Below are positions 40,719 to 48,979 of a stretch of DNA of 49,955 nt, in pieces; the stretch's first letter is position 1, and every line of letters begins with the position of its first letter. Under the pieces are notes generated by a model. The model was not told the origin of the DNA. It saw only the letters and a program-made list of their open reading frames with translations, and ran no database searches. Source of the stretch: CAG-238 sp963601575 (GTDB lineage Bacteria > Bacillota > Clostridia > Peptostreptococcales > Anaerovoracaceae); NCBI GenBank assembly GCA_963601575.1, contig CAVCFO010000010.1, positions 1 to 49,955 of the forward strand, in the 5' to 3' direction. The translations under genes were made by a program, and so were the position numbers.

Positions 40719-40742
40719 AACACATCACCACTTTCCTTACAG

Positions 40743-40886
40743 TTGCATACATCACAACACCTTTTCCCTTGTGCTCAAAAGATAAAGGTATTGATATTAT
40801 ACCCTTTCTTTCCTGCTTTGTACATAGTTTGCTCCTCAAAAAATGTAAATTCACAAAACGCACACGCTTACAAGATATTACCCTCT
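40743..40886 (-). other. leader of the GHKL operon with two tiny frames
   Basis: GAGGAG precedes an ATG encoding MYKAGKKGYNINTFIF and a stop. A later ATG gives MYATVRKVVMCYSY, overlapping the presumed GHKL start. A third frame (CCDVCNCKESGDVLFILKTL) looks coding-like too. The pieces suggest either leader peptides or a former longer N-terminal gene broken by frameshifts. Confidence 0.35.
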
Positions 40887-41831
40887 TTATCGAAATCTGA
40901 TAATGCCTGTCCCCTTTGACTTTTCATGATTAAGATTAGCGAAATGGATCTTGGCGTTTGTCATGGTGTTGAGTTCTTTTTCTTCTGCCTCTCCAAATTC
41001 TGGTCCTAAGACTATGGCCTCAATCATGTCCTCCGTAATCGATAAATCTATATATCTGTTGTTACTTTCGCCCTTTTCTACTTCATCTTGGTTTCCCCAA
41101 GAACTGTCTCTGCATAATATCGCTCTGACTTCTTTTTCTTCTTGCCAAAATTCATGTTTCATCGCTGGTGCTAATGTTTCTATTTTCTCTATCAAATATG
41201 ACTTTGCCTCTGTAAGACACTTTTTTGTGCTTATAGAAGCATTACCTCCCGTAATCGGTGTTGTGAGAATTTGTGTCTGATCAGAGTCCCTTCTTATTTC
41301 TTCAAGTAGATTATCGAAATCCCAAAAGGAAACTCCCAGCAATTGTAGCTGACCTGGTTTGTCATATATGATTGGCGTGACATAGGCTTTTGCAAATTCC
41401 GGCTTGTCATCATATTGTCGAATCAACGCTCTGATTTTTTTAGCATTGAATCCTATAATGACACCATTATATTTAGGTGCACACTTTTCCGCCGTGTTTC
41501 CAATCTTCGGTCTGTTCATCGTGTATGCATCCCATAGCAATCTTGAATCCTTTATTTCCGTAAAACAAGCTACATAAGCCGATATCTTGGGTTGATATGA
41601 TTCGGATTTGAAGTAGCTTGCACAGAAGTCATTCAGTGCTGCCATGTCCTCTGGTGCCTCGCACAGATCGGATATGTTGCTTTCATTTAGCAGATCAACA
41701 AAATACCGAGTATCCAAAATATCATTGGATTGTGTGCTGCATTTAAATCTTAAAGTTCCATTTTGTAAGATGCATTTAAATTTTTCGAAGTCGGTATAGT
41801 GGTACCAAGTTTCTATTTTTTCTTTCTCCAT
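40887..41831 (-). CDS. DUF2971 family protein
   Basis: A 314-residue protein. WYHYTDFEKFKCILQNGTLR then FKCSTQSNDILDTRYF, CFTEIKDSRLLWDAY and EFWQEEKEVRAIL follow the DUF2971 order. These proteins are scattered in defence and mobile islands and have no proven activity; a distant link to ADP-ribosyltransferase-like folds has been discussed but I cannot show it here. Weak ribosome binding site. It is encoded upstream of the GHKL operon with a gap of about 170 bases, and so may be its own unit. Confidence 0.8.
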   Translation of the reverse strand: MEKEKIETWYHYTDFEKFKCILQNGTLRFKCSTQSNDILDTRYFVDLLNESNISDLCEAPEDMAALNDFCASYFKSESYQPKISAYVACFTEIKDSRLLWDAYTMNRPKIGNTAEKCAPKYNGVIIGFNAKKIRALIRQYDDKPEFAKAYVTPIIYDKPGQLQLLGVSFWDFDNLLEEIRRDSDQTQILTTPITGGNASISTKKCLTEAKSYLIEKIETLAPAMKHEFWQEEKEVRAILCRDSSWGNQDEVEKGESNNRYIDLSITEDMIEAIVLGPEFGEAEEKELNTMTNAKIHFANLNHEKSKGTGIIRFR

Positions 41832-42061
41832 GTTTTTACCTCACACATTTTCTATAAAGGAAAGGAGACTGCTCGCCTCCGCATAGATTGCTGTATGCAT
41901 CTTTCTCAAGATACTGAAGCTAACATAGTAAACTCGAACAGTTTGTCCATGTCGCACCACTCCTTTCCCAAATCAGAAGATTTGTAGGACACTTTGTCCC
42001 TTCTTTAATATTATACGCTATTCTGAAAATTTTTCCAACACATTTTGGCACCTATTATTTT

Positions 42062-43738
42062 TTACCTTTTCCGTATCGGCATCCGTTTAAGGGTATCCTG
42101 CATTTTTTCCCGCACTTGCAGGCCGCCTGTGAAGGTGATCAGGATTTCTTCGGTGGATAGGACTTCGACGCGCTTGAGCAGTTTGCGCAGCATTTTGTCG
42201 TCGAATTTCATCGGGTGATTCTTCAGCATGTCTGTGATCTGCAGGACTTCCTGTACTTTTTCTTCTTTGCCCTCTCTGGCTGCGTTTTGCTCGATTGCCT
42301 TTTGGAGTCTATGCTCCAGTTCGCTTTTCTCTGTGAGCAGCTTCATGATGGCCCTGTCATCGTAGTCCTCGATGTTGTCTGCGGTGACGCTGCTGATCTT
42401 TGCATCGATTTCGGTATCGATCAAGGCGATACGCTGCTGCAGGGTTTCGATGTTTTCAGCTCCGTCATCACTGCCAAGAATGCCTGCGCGGATTTGTTCC
42501 TTTAGGACGCGAAGGGCATCGGTATCCTGTTTTGCCAGCCGCATGACAGCCTGCATAATGGCCGCATGCAGGTGCTGTTCTTCGATGGTCGGCGAGCTGC
42601 ACCGCTCCGGGCCGCCCTGCACACGGTTGATGCAGCGCCAGACCACTTTGCGCTTCCCGTTGCGATACCAGTTGACTCTTTTATAGCGTGCGCCACAGTC
42701 TCCACAGATCAGGATCTCGCTCAGCAGATACTGACTGCGATACTTGCCAACGCCGGTTGTGGAGGAAAAATCGCCTTTTGGCTCAAGGCTTGTCCTGCGA
42801 GCCATTTCTTCCTGCACTTTCAGGAAGATCTCACGTGGAATAATCGCCGGGTGGTGATTTTCGATATAGTACTGGACTCGTTCTCCGTTGTTACGCACGA
42901 CTTTCTTTGTCAGGCAGTCTGCACAGAAAGTCTTGTTCGTGAGGTAGTCACCTGCATACTTTTCATTGGTGAGAATACCGATGATCGTATTCTTGTGCCA
43001 TTTTTCTTTTCCGTCCGGTGAAAGTATTCCATCGGCGGCAAGACTTTTGATGATATCAAGGACAGTATCGCCGTCTAAGTATGCATCATAGATTCTTCGC
43101 ACAACCGCCGCTTGATGCGGAACGATTTCGACGGTTCCGTCCGGATTTCTGCGGTAGCCGTATAGTTTTGCGGGGAAAGCGACCTTTCCTTGTGCGGCAG
43201 CTTTGTCCTTGCCCCAGCGGATGTTCGCACTAAGGTTTTCGGATTCGGCCTGCGCCTGACTACCGAAGATTGAGATCAAAAATTCGCTGCCTGCCTTGAT
43301 GCTGTGGATTCCCTGTTCCTCAAAGTATACATCAACACCAATCTCTTTGAGCGTCCGTATGTATTTGATGCAGTCTAAGGTGTTGCGTGCGAATCGGGAT
43401 ACGGATTTGGTGAGGATCATATCGATGCGTCCACGCTTGCAGTATCGTATCATGCGATTAAATTCGTCGCGGTTCTTCACCGCGGTGCCGCTGATGCCCT
43501 TATCCGCAAAGACGCCGACAAATTCCCAATTTGGTGTGCTTTTGATCTTTTCTGTGTAGTGCAAGGTCTGTACGGCATAGCTGTTGAGCTGTTCTTCCAT
43601 CTCGGTCGATACCCTGCAGTAGGCTGCTACACGCAGAGGGCGGCTTAAGGTATCTTCGGGTTTTGCAAGCGGTTTTGTCGCCGGAATAATTCTGACCTTC
43701 CTACTCGGAGTCTGTCTGGCTGTCTGCATGGTCTGCAT
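42062..43738 (-). CDS. large serine recombinase, catalytically complete
   Basis: A 558-residue site-specific recombinase. The resolvase domain holds the nucleophile serine in AAYCRVSTEMEEQ, then ADKGISGTAVKNRDEFNRMI and LTKSVSRFARNTLD. The recombinase domain is at about 200-300 and the zinc ribbon in ILICGDCGARYKRV; a coiled coil follows (IALIDTEIDAKISSV). I use ATG 43738, behind GGAGGTG in the preceding gene. It is the last of three recombinase genes that together likely integrate and excise the island. Confidence 0.93.
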   Translation of the reverse strand: MQTMQTARQTPSRKVRIIPATKPLAKPEDTLSRPLRVAAYCRVSTEMEEQLNSYAVQTLHYTEKIKSTPNWEFVGVFADKGISGTAVKNRDEFNRMIRYCKRGRIDMILTKSVSRFARNTLDCIKYIRTLKEIGVDVYFEEQGIHSIKAGSEFLISIFGSQAQAESENLSANIRWGKDKAAAQGKVAFPAKLYGYRRNPDGTVEIVPHQAAVVRRIYDAYLDGDTVLDIIKSLAADGILSPDGKEKWHKNTIIGILTNEKYAGDYLTNKTFCADCLTKKVVRNNGERVQYYIENHHPAIIPREIFLKVQEEMARRTSLEPKGDFSSTTGVGKYRSQYLLSEILICGDCGARYKRVNWYRNGKRKVVWRCINRVQGGPERCSSPTIEEQHLHAAIMQAVMRLAKQDTDALRVLKEQIRAGILGSDDGAENIETLQQRIALIDTEIDAKISSVTADNIEDYDDRAIMKLLTEKSELEHRLQKAIEQNAAREGKEEKVQEVLQITDMLKNHPMKFDDKMLRKLLKRVEVLSTEEILITFTGGLQVREKMQDTLKRMPIRKR

Positions 43739-44573
43739 CCTCACCACCTCCGATCCGCTGCTCATTTTTCAGTATAATGCTGATGGTGCCGTCAGCCTGC
43801 ATACGGACTTCCTTGACGGCATGTGCGTAAAGTTCCCATGAAAAAACTGAGAGCGGTTCCTGTCTATTAAACTCATCTCTCAGTCGCTGCGTCAGGTATT
43901 CGTTTGTGTCCAGTCTGCTGTAGGCTTCTGCAATCTGCGCGGTCAGCTTCCGGTATTGATCCTCGATATCCTCTCTAAGGACAAGCGCCCTTGCTTTTGC
44001 CGGCTGTTTCTTCTTTTCGGTAGGTTCCTTTTTCTCGTACCGAATCTTTTGTGGTTCTTGAATCAGTGCATTTAATTGCGTGAGCAGCTCCTCTATCAGC
44101 TCCGCATCCGGTTTGGCTGCGATGAGATGGCAGCTGTCGTCTTGGCAAACCCATCTTTCATGGCGCTTGCCGCTGTAGCTGGGTCTGCGTTTCATGATCG
44201 CGCCGCACCGGTCGCAGTGTACATTGTGAATTTGATAAATGGCGTCCTTTCGATTGACTGCTCCCTGCTGATTGGCCTCTTTGAGTTTCTTCTGTACCGC
44301 TTCAAAGGTCTCCCGATCAATGATTGGTGAATATTCTTCTGTTCCAAGATATCTCTCATCACTGAGGAGCCGTCTGACCCTGCTCTTATTCCAGCCTGTT
44401 TTTCCTTCCTGATATTCGATTTTGAGAAGTTCCAATAGCCTGACACTCGCTGCAAGGCTGTTTCCCTGCAGATAGTCTCGGTACATGTTTCTAAGCACAT
44501 CTGCCTCTTTTTCATCCAACACTTTTTTCCCGTTTTCATATTTCCACCCAAAAGGGATATTTCTGATTTTCAT
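43701..44573 (-). CDS. recombinase-domain protein without catalytic resolvase domain
   Basis: A 290-residue protein that begins directly in the DNA-binding recombinase domain (IRNIPFGWKYENGKKVLDEK, WNKSRVRRLLSDERYLGTEE), then a zinc ribbon (HCDRCGAIMKRR with a second Cys-rich segment) and a coiled coil. The N-terminal serine catalytic domain is missing. It is not a fresh truncation, since the start has its own site (GGGAGGTGC) and the gene is flanked by two full recombinases. It probably helps synapsis or target choice. It overlaps the downstream recombinase by 38 bases. Confidence 0.88.
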   Translation of the reverse strand: MKIRNIPFGWKYENGKKVLDEKEADVLRNMYRDYLQGNSLAASVRLLELLKIEYQEGKTGWNKSRVRRLLSDERYLGTEEYSPIIDRETFEAVQKKLKEANQQGAVNRKDAIYQIHNVHCDRCGAIMKRRPSYSGKRHERWVCQDDSCHLIAAKPDAELIEELLTQLNALIQEPQKIRYEKKEPTEKKKQPAKARALVLREDIEDQYRKLTAQIAEAYSRLDTNEYLTQRLRDEFNRQEPLSVFSWELYAHAVKEVRMQADGTISIILKNEQRIGGGEDADHADSQTDSE

Positions 44574-44584
44574 GCTGCACCTCC

Positions 44585-46123
44585 CTATCCTGCTACATGC
44601 TCGGTAAGCGGAATCCCGCCGAGTACTTCGAAGGTGATGTTATCCCTGCTTTGTACGCACATTTTGTCGACCAGCTCGAGGAAAATCTCCGAATTGAATG
44701 CCCAACTGCTGTTGTCGCTCTTTAAGAGGTCGTTAAGTTCTCTGAGCTCACCCAGATGCTGACTTTCCTCTGCGCAGTACAGCAGTCCGCTTCGCTTTCT
44801 TCGAAGCGATAGGATCCGCCGGTTGATTTCATTGACACGCTGGTGATAATCTTCCGCGCCCATTGACTGCTGCTTATATAGTTTCACAAGCAGGTGATTC
44901 TTTGCGGCAAGGTCTGCGACCTCTTTATCGATGCGCTGAATTTCTTCGGTCTTTGCATGGCGCGTGTGGTAGAATTCTTCCGTCTTTTGAATCAGTGGTT
45001 CAACGAGGCTTTCTCTGTTATCCCGCAGTTTGTGCAGCAGCAGTGTAAAAGTATCTTCCAGCTGCGCTTCGGGAAAGCGGATCGAGCGGCAATTTGTTTT
45101 GCCTGCAGATTTTGCCGCACACATCCAGTAGGCTTTGCCGTTTGTGGTCTGTCTGCGAAAGGTCTTGCCGCAGTCCGGGCAGTATAGGATACCGGAGAAA
45201 GGATAACGATTTCGCTGTGCATAGCTGCTTCCGCGTCTTTGATCCAGCAGAATCTGCACCGCCTCGAAAACCTCTCTGGTAACGATCGCAGGATTTGCGT
45301 TTTCCACATAGTACTTCGGCATTTCGCCGTTGTTTTTCTTCCGCTTGAACGGCAGGGTCTGCGTCGTGTATCTTTCCTGCAGGATGGCATCGCCCATATA
45401 GCGCGGATTTCGGAGAATTTGGTCTACGGTTGTATACGACCATGTCTTGCCGCCGCTTGGCGTTGGGATGTTCTTTGCGGTCAAGAGATTGGCAATGCTT
45501 TGCCTTCCGATACCGCGCAGCGCGAGGCGGAACATCCAGTGCACCACTTTTGCTTCCGGCTCGAAAATTTCAAGCAGGCCGTCGATCATTCGAAAGCCGT
45601 ATGCGGCTTTGCAGCAGTTAAACTCCCCGCGTTCCATTCGCTTGCGGTAGCTCCAGCGCATGTTCTCCGAGATGGAGATGGATTCCTGCTGCGCGACCAC
45701 GCCGGGCATGGTTAAAATCATTTCGGCACTTAGCTTTGCCGTGTCGATGCCCTGTTCCTCAAAATACACGCTCACACCGATTTCTTTCAGCATGCGCACG
45801 CATAGCAAAAGTTCCTCGGTGTTTCGCGCAAAGCGGCTGACGCTTTTGGTTAGGATGCGGTCAATGCGGCCGCCTTTGCAGTCATTAAGCATGCGGTTCA
45901 TTTCATCGCGTTTCTTCATCGAGGTTCCTGTAATACCCTCGTCGGCGTAAATGTCGACCAGCTCATACTGTGGATGACCTCGCACATAGGCGTTGTAGTA
46001 ACGAATCTGATTGGCAAACGAGTGCAGCTGGTCTTCGGAGTCTGAAGAGACTCTGCAGTATACGGCAAGCCGGATCTTTTGCATGCTTGCTGCCTCGATT
46101 GGTTTGATCTCTGTAACGTTCAT
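44585..46123 (-). CDS. large serine recombinase, catalytically complete
   Basis: A 512-residue recombinase. Nucleophile in LAVYCRVSSDSEDQL; ADEGITGTSMKKRDEMNRML and LTKSVSRFARNTEELL complete the resolvase domain. The recombinase domain contains WSYTTVDQILRNPRYMGDAI; the zinc ribbon is ILYCPDCGKTFRRQ. AAAGGAAG site before ATG 46123. First of three consecutive recombinase genes separated by 11 bases or overlapping. Confidence 0.93.
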   Translation of the reverse strand: MNVTEIKPIEAASMQKIRLAVYCRVSSDSEDQLHSFANQIRYYNAYVRGHPQYELVDIYADEGITGTSMKKRDEMNRMLNDCKGGRIDRILTKSVSRFARNTEELLLCVRMLKEIGVSVYFEEQGIDTAKLSAEMILTMPGVVAQQESISISENMRWSYRKRMERGEFNCCKAAYGFRMIDGLLEIFEPEAKVVHWMFRLALRGIGRQSIANLLTAKNIPTPSGGKTWSYTTVDQILRNPRYMGDAILQERYTTQTLPFKRKKNNGEMPKYYVENANPAIVTREVFEAVQILLDQRRGSSYAQRNRYPFSGILYCPDCGKTFRRQTTNGKAYWMCAAKSAGKTNCRSIRFPEAQLEDTFTLLLHKLRDNRESLVEPLIQKTEEFYHTRHAKTEEIQRIDKEVADLAAKNHLLVKLYKQQSMGAEDYHQRVNEINRRILSLRRKRSGLLYCAEESQHLGELRELNDLLKSDNSSWAFNSEIFLELVDKMCVQSRDNITFEVLGGIPLTEHVAG

Positions 46124-46219
46124 TTTGCACTTCCTTTCTGTGTTGTCCGCAAGGCTCCGCTTGCGGCAACAGCAACACTACCATAGAAGTTCAAATACAT
46201 CCAGCGTTATTTGCAATGA

Positions 46220-46405
46220 TTATATTTTTATACAATTTTCGCCTGTGGCCTTGTAAAATACAGCGTTTGCGGCTTTGATCCGCACAAATTCTTCCTCGGT
46301 GATCGCACCGATTTTCAAAAGCATGTTCAAAAGGTTTACGCAGTAAAGGTGCGCAGCAAGGCGCATGGCCTGCTCGGTTTCTTTCTTCTTCTTTTCGTTT
46401 TTCAT
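46220..46405 (-). CDS. 61-residue protein leading the recombinase operon
   Basis: Sequence KNEKKKKETEQAMRLAAHLY then CVNLLNMLLKIGAITEEEFV, ending ATGENCIKI. ATG 46405 follows GGAGAAAGTGTC. The second half (GAITEEEFVRIK) is like the short SHOCT-type helical motif. It sits upstream of the recombinases and behind a terminator hairpin at 46429-46459. In comparable elements small genes here may act as directionality or accessory factors; that is inference. Confidence 0.6.
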   Translation of the reverse strand: MKNEKKKKETEQAMRLAAHLYCVNLLNMLLKIGAITEEEFVRIKAANAVFYKATGENCIKI

Positions 46406-46428
46406 GACACTTTCTCCAATTCTCCCAT

Positions 46429-46459
46429 AAAAAAATCCCCTGCGCTTTGTCAGAGGATT
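46429..46459 (-). terminator. terminator hairpin ahead of the 61-residue gene
   Basis: AATCCTCTG and CAGGGGATT pair around an eight-base loop, followed by TTTTTAT on the minus strand. It lies only about 25 bases before the start codon of the next gene, so it could attenuate the recombinase operon. Confidence 0.6.
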
Positions 46460-46597
46460 CGTCTGTGAATTTACCAACCTCCCCGATGCACGTAGACATC
46501 AGGGAGTCGGCCTTGAGGAGATTTCTCCCCTCAAAATATATAATAAATATTAGGAGTGGGCTGATTCGTTTTCAGTTTCCTGATATTTTTGCCAAAT

Positions 46598-46628
46598 AAA
46601 AAATCCCCTGAGGGTTTCTCAGAGGATC
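46598..46628 (-). terminator. terminator of the toxN-like gene
   Basis: GATCCTCTGAG-AAAC-CCTCAGGGGATT followed by TTTTAT on the minus strand, 30 bases after the toxin stop. Confidence 0.8.
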
Positions 46629-46656
46629 AAAGACTTTCCTATATAAAATATGTAAG

Positions 46657-47166
46657 TTAGTCATCTGTTTTGTTTTTTTCGATATAAGCTCGGCATGCTT
46701 CTTCTAAGATGTGAAAAGCACAGCTGTTATCTGTTAAAATCTGCTTCTGATTGTTCGTGACCATTTCATAAATTTTCTTCGCTTTCTTTTGGATTCGTTC
46801 CGCATTTTCAATGCAGAATTGATATTCTTTATCCAACAATGCTCGATATTTTTCATCTTCGATTTCTTTGATCACAATCCGCTCTGTGCACTCCGGTGGT
46901 GCCGGGATCATATAGTTAAAGCGTAAAGAGCCTTTCACCTCTTTTTCATCCCCCGGTATCCGAATTAAAATATTTGCTTCCTGTTTTTTAGAAAAAGAGG
47001 ACACCGAAACATAGTAGTCCATATCATGAACCTGCAGGACAATTCCAAAGGTGAATTTATTTCGATCAGAGTATCTTACATTCGGAACTTTCGTTACTCC
47101 TCGTTTTTCTTTTTCATATTTTTGAAGAAACTTATTATATTGCTCATCAATACGATAAAAGTCCAT
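46657..47166 (-). CDS. toxN: type III toxin, ToxN/AbiQ endoribonuclease family
   Basis: A 169-residue protein. It opens MDFYRIDEQYNKFLQKYEKE, has KFTFGIVLQVHDMDYYVSVS followed by SSFSKKQ, then GSLRFNYMIPAPPECTERIV and DEKYRALLDKEYQFCIEN, the ToxN/AbiQ pattern of a small RNase folded like MazF. ToxN cuts cellular and phage RNA unless held by repeats of its own antitoxin RNA. Immediately upstream are a terminator and three 36-base repeats, the defining layout. Such loci abort phage infection and stabilise plasmids or islands. Confidence 0.9.
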   Translation of the reverse strand: MDFYRIDEQYNKFLQKYEKEKRGVTKVPNVRYSDRNKFTFGIVLQVHDMDYYVSVSSFSKKQEANILIRIPGDEKEVKGSLRFNYMIPAPPECTERIVIKEIEDEKYRALLDKEYQFCIENAERIQKKAKKIYEMVTNNQKQILTDNSCAFHILEEACRAYIEKNKTDD

Positions 47167-47210
47167 ATTTTCTCTCCCTCGTAGCTACACGATTCTGACC
47201 GCGGCTTTGT

Positions 47211-47243
47211 AAAAAAATAGGGAGACAAACCAGCCGTCTCCCT
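47211..47243 (-). terminator. partial terminator between antitoxin RNA and toxin
   Basis: GGGAGAC-GGCTGGTTT-GTCTCCC followed by TATTTTTTT on the minus strand. In type III systems this terminator lets most transcripts end after the RNA antitoxin and only some read into the toxin. Confidence 0.9.
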
Positions 47244-47251
47244 GAATTAAC

Positions 47252-47359
47252 GGTTCGCATAAAAAGCTGCGAAGCACTTAAATTAAAGGCTCGCGCTCAA
47301 AGTGGCGAAGCACTTGAATTAAAGGGTTGCACTCAAAGTAGCAACGCACTTAAATCGAG
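47252..47359 (-). ncRNA. toxI: type III antitoxin RNA, three 36-base pseudoknot repeats
   Basis: Three tandem units of exactly 36 bases lie at 47252-47287, 47288-47323 and 47324-47359. On the minus strand each has AAGTG, a loop, a complementary (C/T)ACTT (weaker in the unit nearest the toxin), and a loop segment that pairs with a later segment. That second helix covaries: GTTGC/GCAAC in the first unit, TTCGC/GCGAG in the second, TTCGC/GCGAA in the third. This is an H-type pseudoknot as in ToxI-class antitoxins, each unit binding one toxin molecule after the toxin itself cuts the precursor. Confidence 0.88.
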
Positions 47360-47378
47360 CAATTTCTTGCTCACCTTT

Positions 47379-47407
47379 ATTATATGAAAAAAGTTGAGGA
47401 AAATCAA
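47379..47407 (-). promoter_or_regulatory. promoter of the type III toxin-antitoxin locus
   Basis: TTGATT (47402-47407), 17-base spacer, TATAAT (47379-47384) on the minus strand. An inverted repeat AAAGTTGA/TCAACTTT spans the -35 box. Confidence 0.85.
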
Positions 47408-47421
47408 CTTTTTTTCTTAAA

Positions 47422-47506
47422 TTCTTCAGCTTTTTTTAGACAGGTGCATCTGACGAACCCCTCACAATTTCTTCAGTTTTTTTAAGACGGGCACTTCTGA
47501 CAAACG
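47422..47506 (-). repeat. two imperfect 40-base direct repeats
   Basis: On the plus strand TTCTTCAGCTTTTTTTAGAC and TTCTTCAGTTTTTTTAAGAC start at about 47422 and 47469. Each is followed by a G-rich step and (A/T)TCTGAC(G/A)AAC. The tandem copies lie between mazF and the type III promoter. No gene is present here. Confidence 0.6.
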
Positions 47507-47602
47507 CCCCGAAAGAGCAACTGCTCTTATTAACATTATACCCAAATCAGCTTAAAATGCAACATTTTTTCATATTGATTTTTTAATGCTGCAGCATCCT
47601 TG

Positions 47603-47998
47603 TTATATGTACTTCCTGCTGTATTTCTTCCGCGCAGCTATCGGTGGTATCAGTCCGATGCTGAGTTTCAGCACGCGGTCAATGTCGCGCATTTCCTTTT
47701 CGCTCACGCTGCCAAGGTAGCCTTTGAGTCTGCACTTGTCGATGGTTCGAATTTGCTCCAGCAGCAGCGTGGAATCTGCATGCAGCATATGCGCCGATAT
47801 CGCAAGATGCACCGGCAGCTCTTTTTTCGTCTGTTTTGCGGTGACCGCTGCCACAATCGTCGTCGGACTAAAACAGTTTCCGATATCGTTTTGGATAATG
47901 AGAACAGTCCGAATGCCACCCTGCTCACAGCCGATGGTCGGATTCAGATCCGCAAGATATACATCGCCTCGTCTGACGGTTCGAACTGTTTGATTCAT
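47603..47998 (-). CDS. mazF: MazF/PemK-family endoribonuclease toxin
   Basis: A 131-residue protein with VRRGDVYLADLNPTIGCEQG, then GIRTVLIIQNDIGN and SPTTIVAAVTAKQTKK, LLLEQIRTIDKCRL: the complete MazF/PemK pattern including the substrate-loop and the catalytic Arg/Thr region. ATG 47998 follows GGGGGTGAAATGT; a GTG nine bases earlier lies within that site. It cuts mRNA at short sequences. No typical antitoxin gene is seen directly upstream, so the partner may be elsewhere or unusual. Confidence 0.92.
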   Translation of the reverse strand: MNQTVRTVRRGDVYLADLNPTIGCEQGGIRTVLIIQNDIGNCFSPTTIVAAVTAKQTKKELPVHLAISAHMLHADSTLLLEQIRTIDKCRLKGYLGSVSEKEMRDIDRVLKLSIGLIPPIAARKKYSRKYI

Positions 47999-48611
47999 AC
48001 ATTTCACCCCCTGCTTTTGTTACTCTGACTTTCTTCTCCATATATAAGTTCATTCTTTGTATCAGCCGCCCTGAAAATGCCTCGGCTATATGGCGCGATG
48101 CACCATCAAGGCGGCTCTTTTATTCTAAAGTATCTATTTCCATTTTCGGCTGTATTTTCACTCTATCCCCCAATCCGCAGGGCACTTAGCAAGCGAGGCT
48201 CGGCCGCGCCTCTCATAGGAATCGCACCTCCCGAGGGTTCTCCACGGGCTGCCCCCATTGCGTGATCCTGCGTCTTACAGGGCTGTGGCTGGACAGAAGT
48301 ATCATGATCATCCGCTGCTTGTCATCGCCATACCGATGGGTGCCAAACCATCGGCAGGATTTTCGCTCTTTTGTTTTTCTTTTTTTTGTAAAATTCATGC
48401 GGAAAATCCTTACGGCTTGCGCCGGGTTAGGACGCGGCAGCGGCAAAGTACTTGCTAAAGGTCTATGCAGTTTTCAAAGTGCAATGAGAGGCCTTTTTTA
48501 TCCCCTCATTACTGAAAGCCAAAAAATTTCGAAATTATAAGCAAAAAAATTAAATTTTTTTCAAAAAGTTTTTTTGAATCAGGATTCTACGGATTTTTAC
48601 CGCCGAAAGCA
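47999..48611 (-). other. 600-base stretch without a recognisable gene
   Basis: Frames here are short and lack ribosome binding sites. The part 48170-48460 is GC-rich with GGGAGGTGCGATTCCTATGA and looks like the edge of an inserted segment; the part 48500-48600 is AT-rich. A short frame EKKVRVTKAGGEMYESNSS just before mazF could be a remnant of an antitoxin but is not convincing. Confidence 0.4.
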
Positions 48612-48648
48612 GAAAAAAAGAACCCTGCTCGCTTTGAGTAGGATTCTC
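48612..48648 (-). terminator. terminator after the RelE/Phd pair
   Basis: AGAATCCTACTC-AAAGC-GAGCAGGGTTCT followed by TTTTTT on the minus strand, 30 bases after the toxin stop. Confidence 0.8.
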
Positions 48649-48676
48649 GTTGAAATCATTTCTATATTTGTTTTTC

Positions 48677-48979
48677 TTAAAAATTGCTTGCGGTATAACG
48701 AATCGTGACAACATGTACTTCTTTTCGTTCATGCAGCACGCGGTAAACAATCACATAGTTTTTCACAAACAGTTGTCTGTAATCACCATTCGCATAAATT
48801 CCGGTGCGCCGAACAGCCCCGCGATCCGGCAGTTGTTCCAGACTTAATATGGCTGCTTCCAGTTCGTCTGCAAGATTGGCTGCGGCAGTTGGTTCAAGCA
48901 GGTTATATGCAATATATGCGTAAATTTCGTCTAAATTCCGATACGCACGCGCATACAATTTCACAACATAATTATCCAA
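48677..48979 (-). CDS. RelE/ParE-family toxin
   Basis: A 100-residue protein: VVKLYARAYRNLDEIYAYIA, then LPDRGAVRRTGIYANGDYRQ and FVKNYVIVYRVLHERKEVHV. This is the RelE/ParE fold pattern with the final strand VVTIRYTASNF. The TTG start at 48979 lies inside the antitoxin end and uses CGGAGG there, so translation is coupled. RelE members cut mRNA on ribosomes, ParE members poison gyrase; sequence alone does not decide. Confidence 0.9.
   Translation of the reverse strand: MDNYVVKLYARAYRNLDEIYAYIAYNLLEPTAAANLADELEAAILSLEQLPDRGAVRRTGIYANGDYRQLFVKNYVIVYRVLHERKEVHVVTIRYTASNF

Noticed and set aside
43701..44573. Recombinase gene truncated by mutation
   Set aside because: Its start has a proper ribosome binding site and spacing within the operon, and no leftover catalytic-domain sequence lies upstream.
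47252..47359. CRISPR array from regular 36-base repeats
   Set aside because: The units are directly adjacent without spacers, diverge with compensating changes, and lie between a promoter and a ToxN-like gene.
48077..48458. Short open frames on both strands between mazF and relE
   Set aside because: No ribosome binding site, odd composition, and they overlap each other in a GC-rich non-coding stretch.
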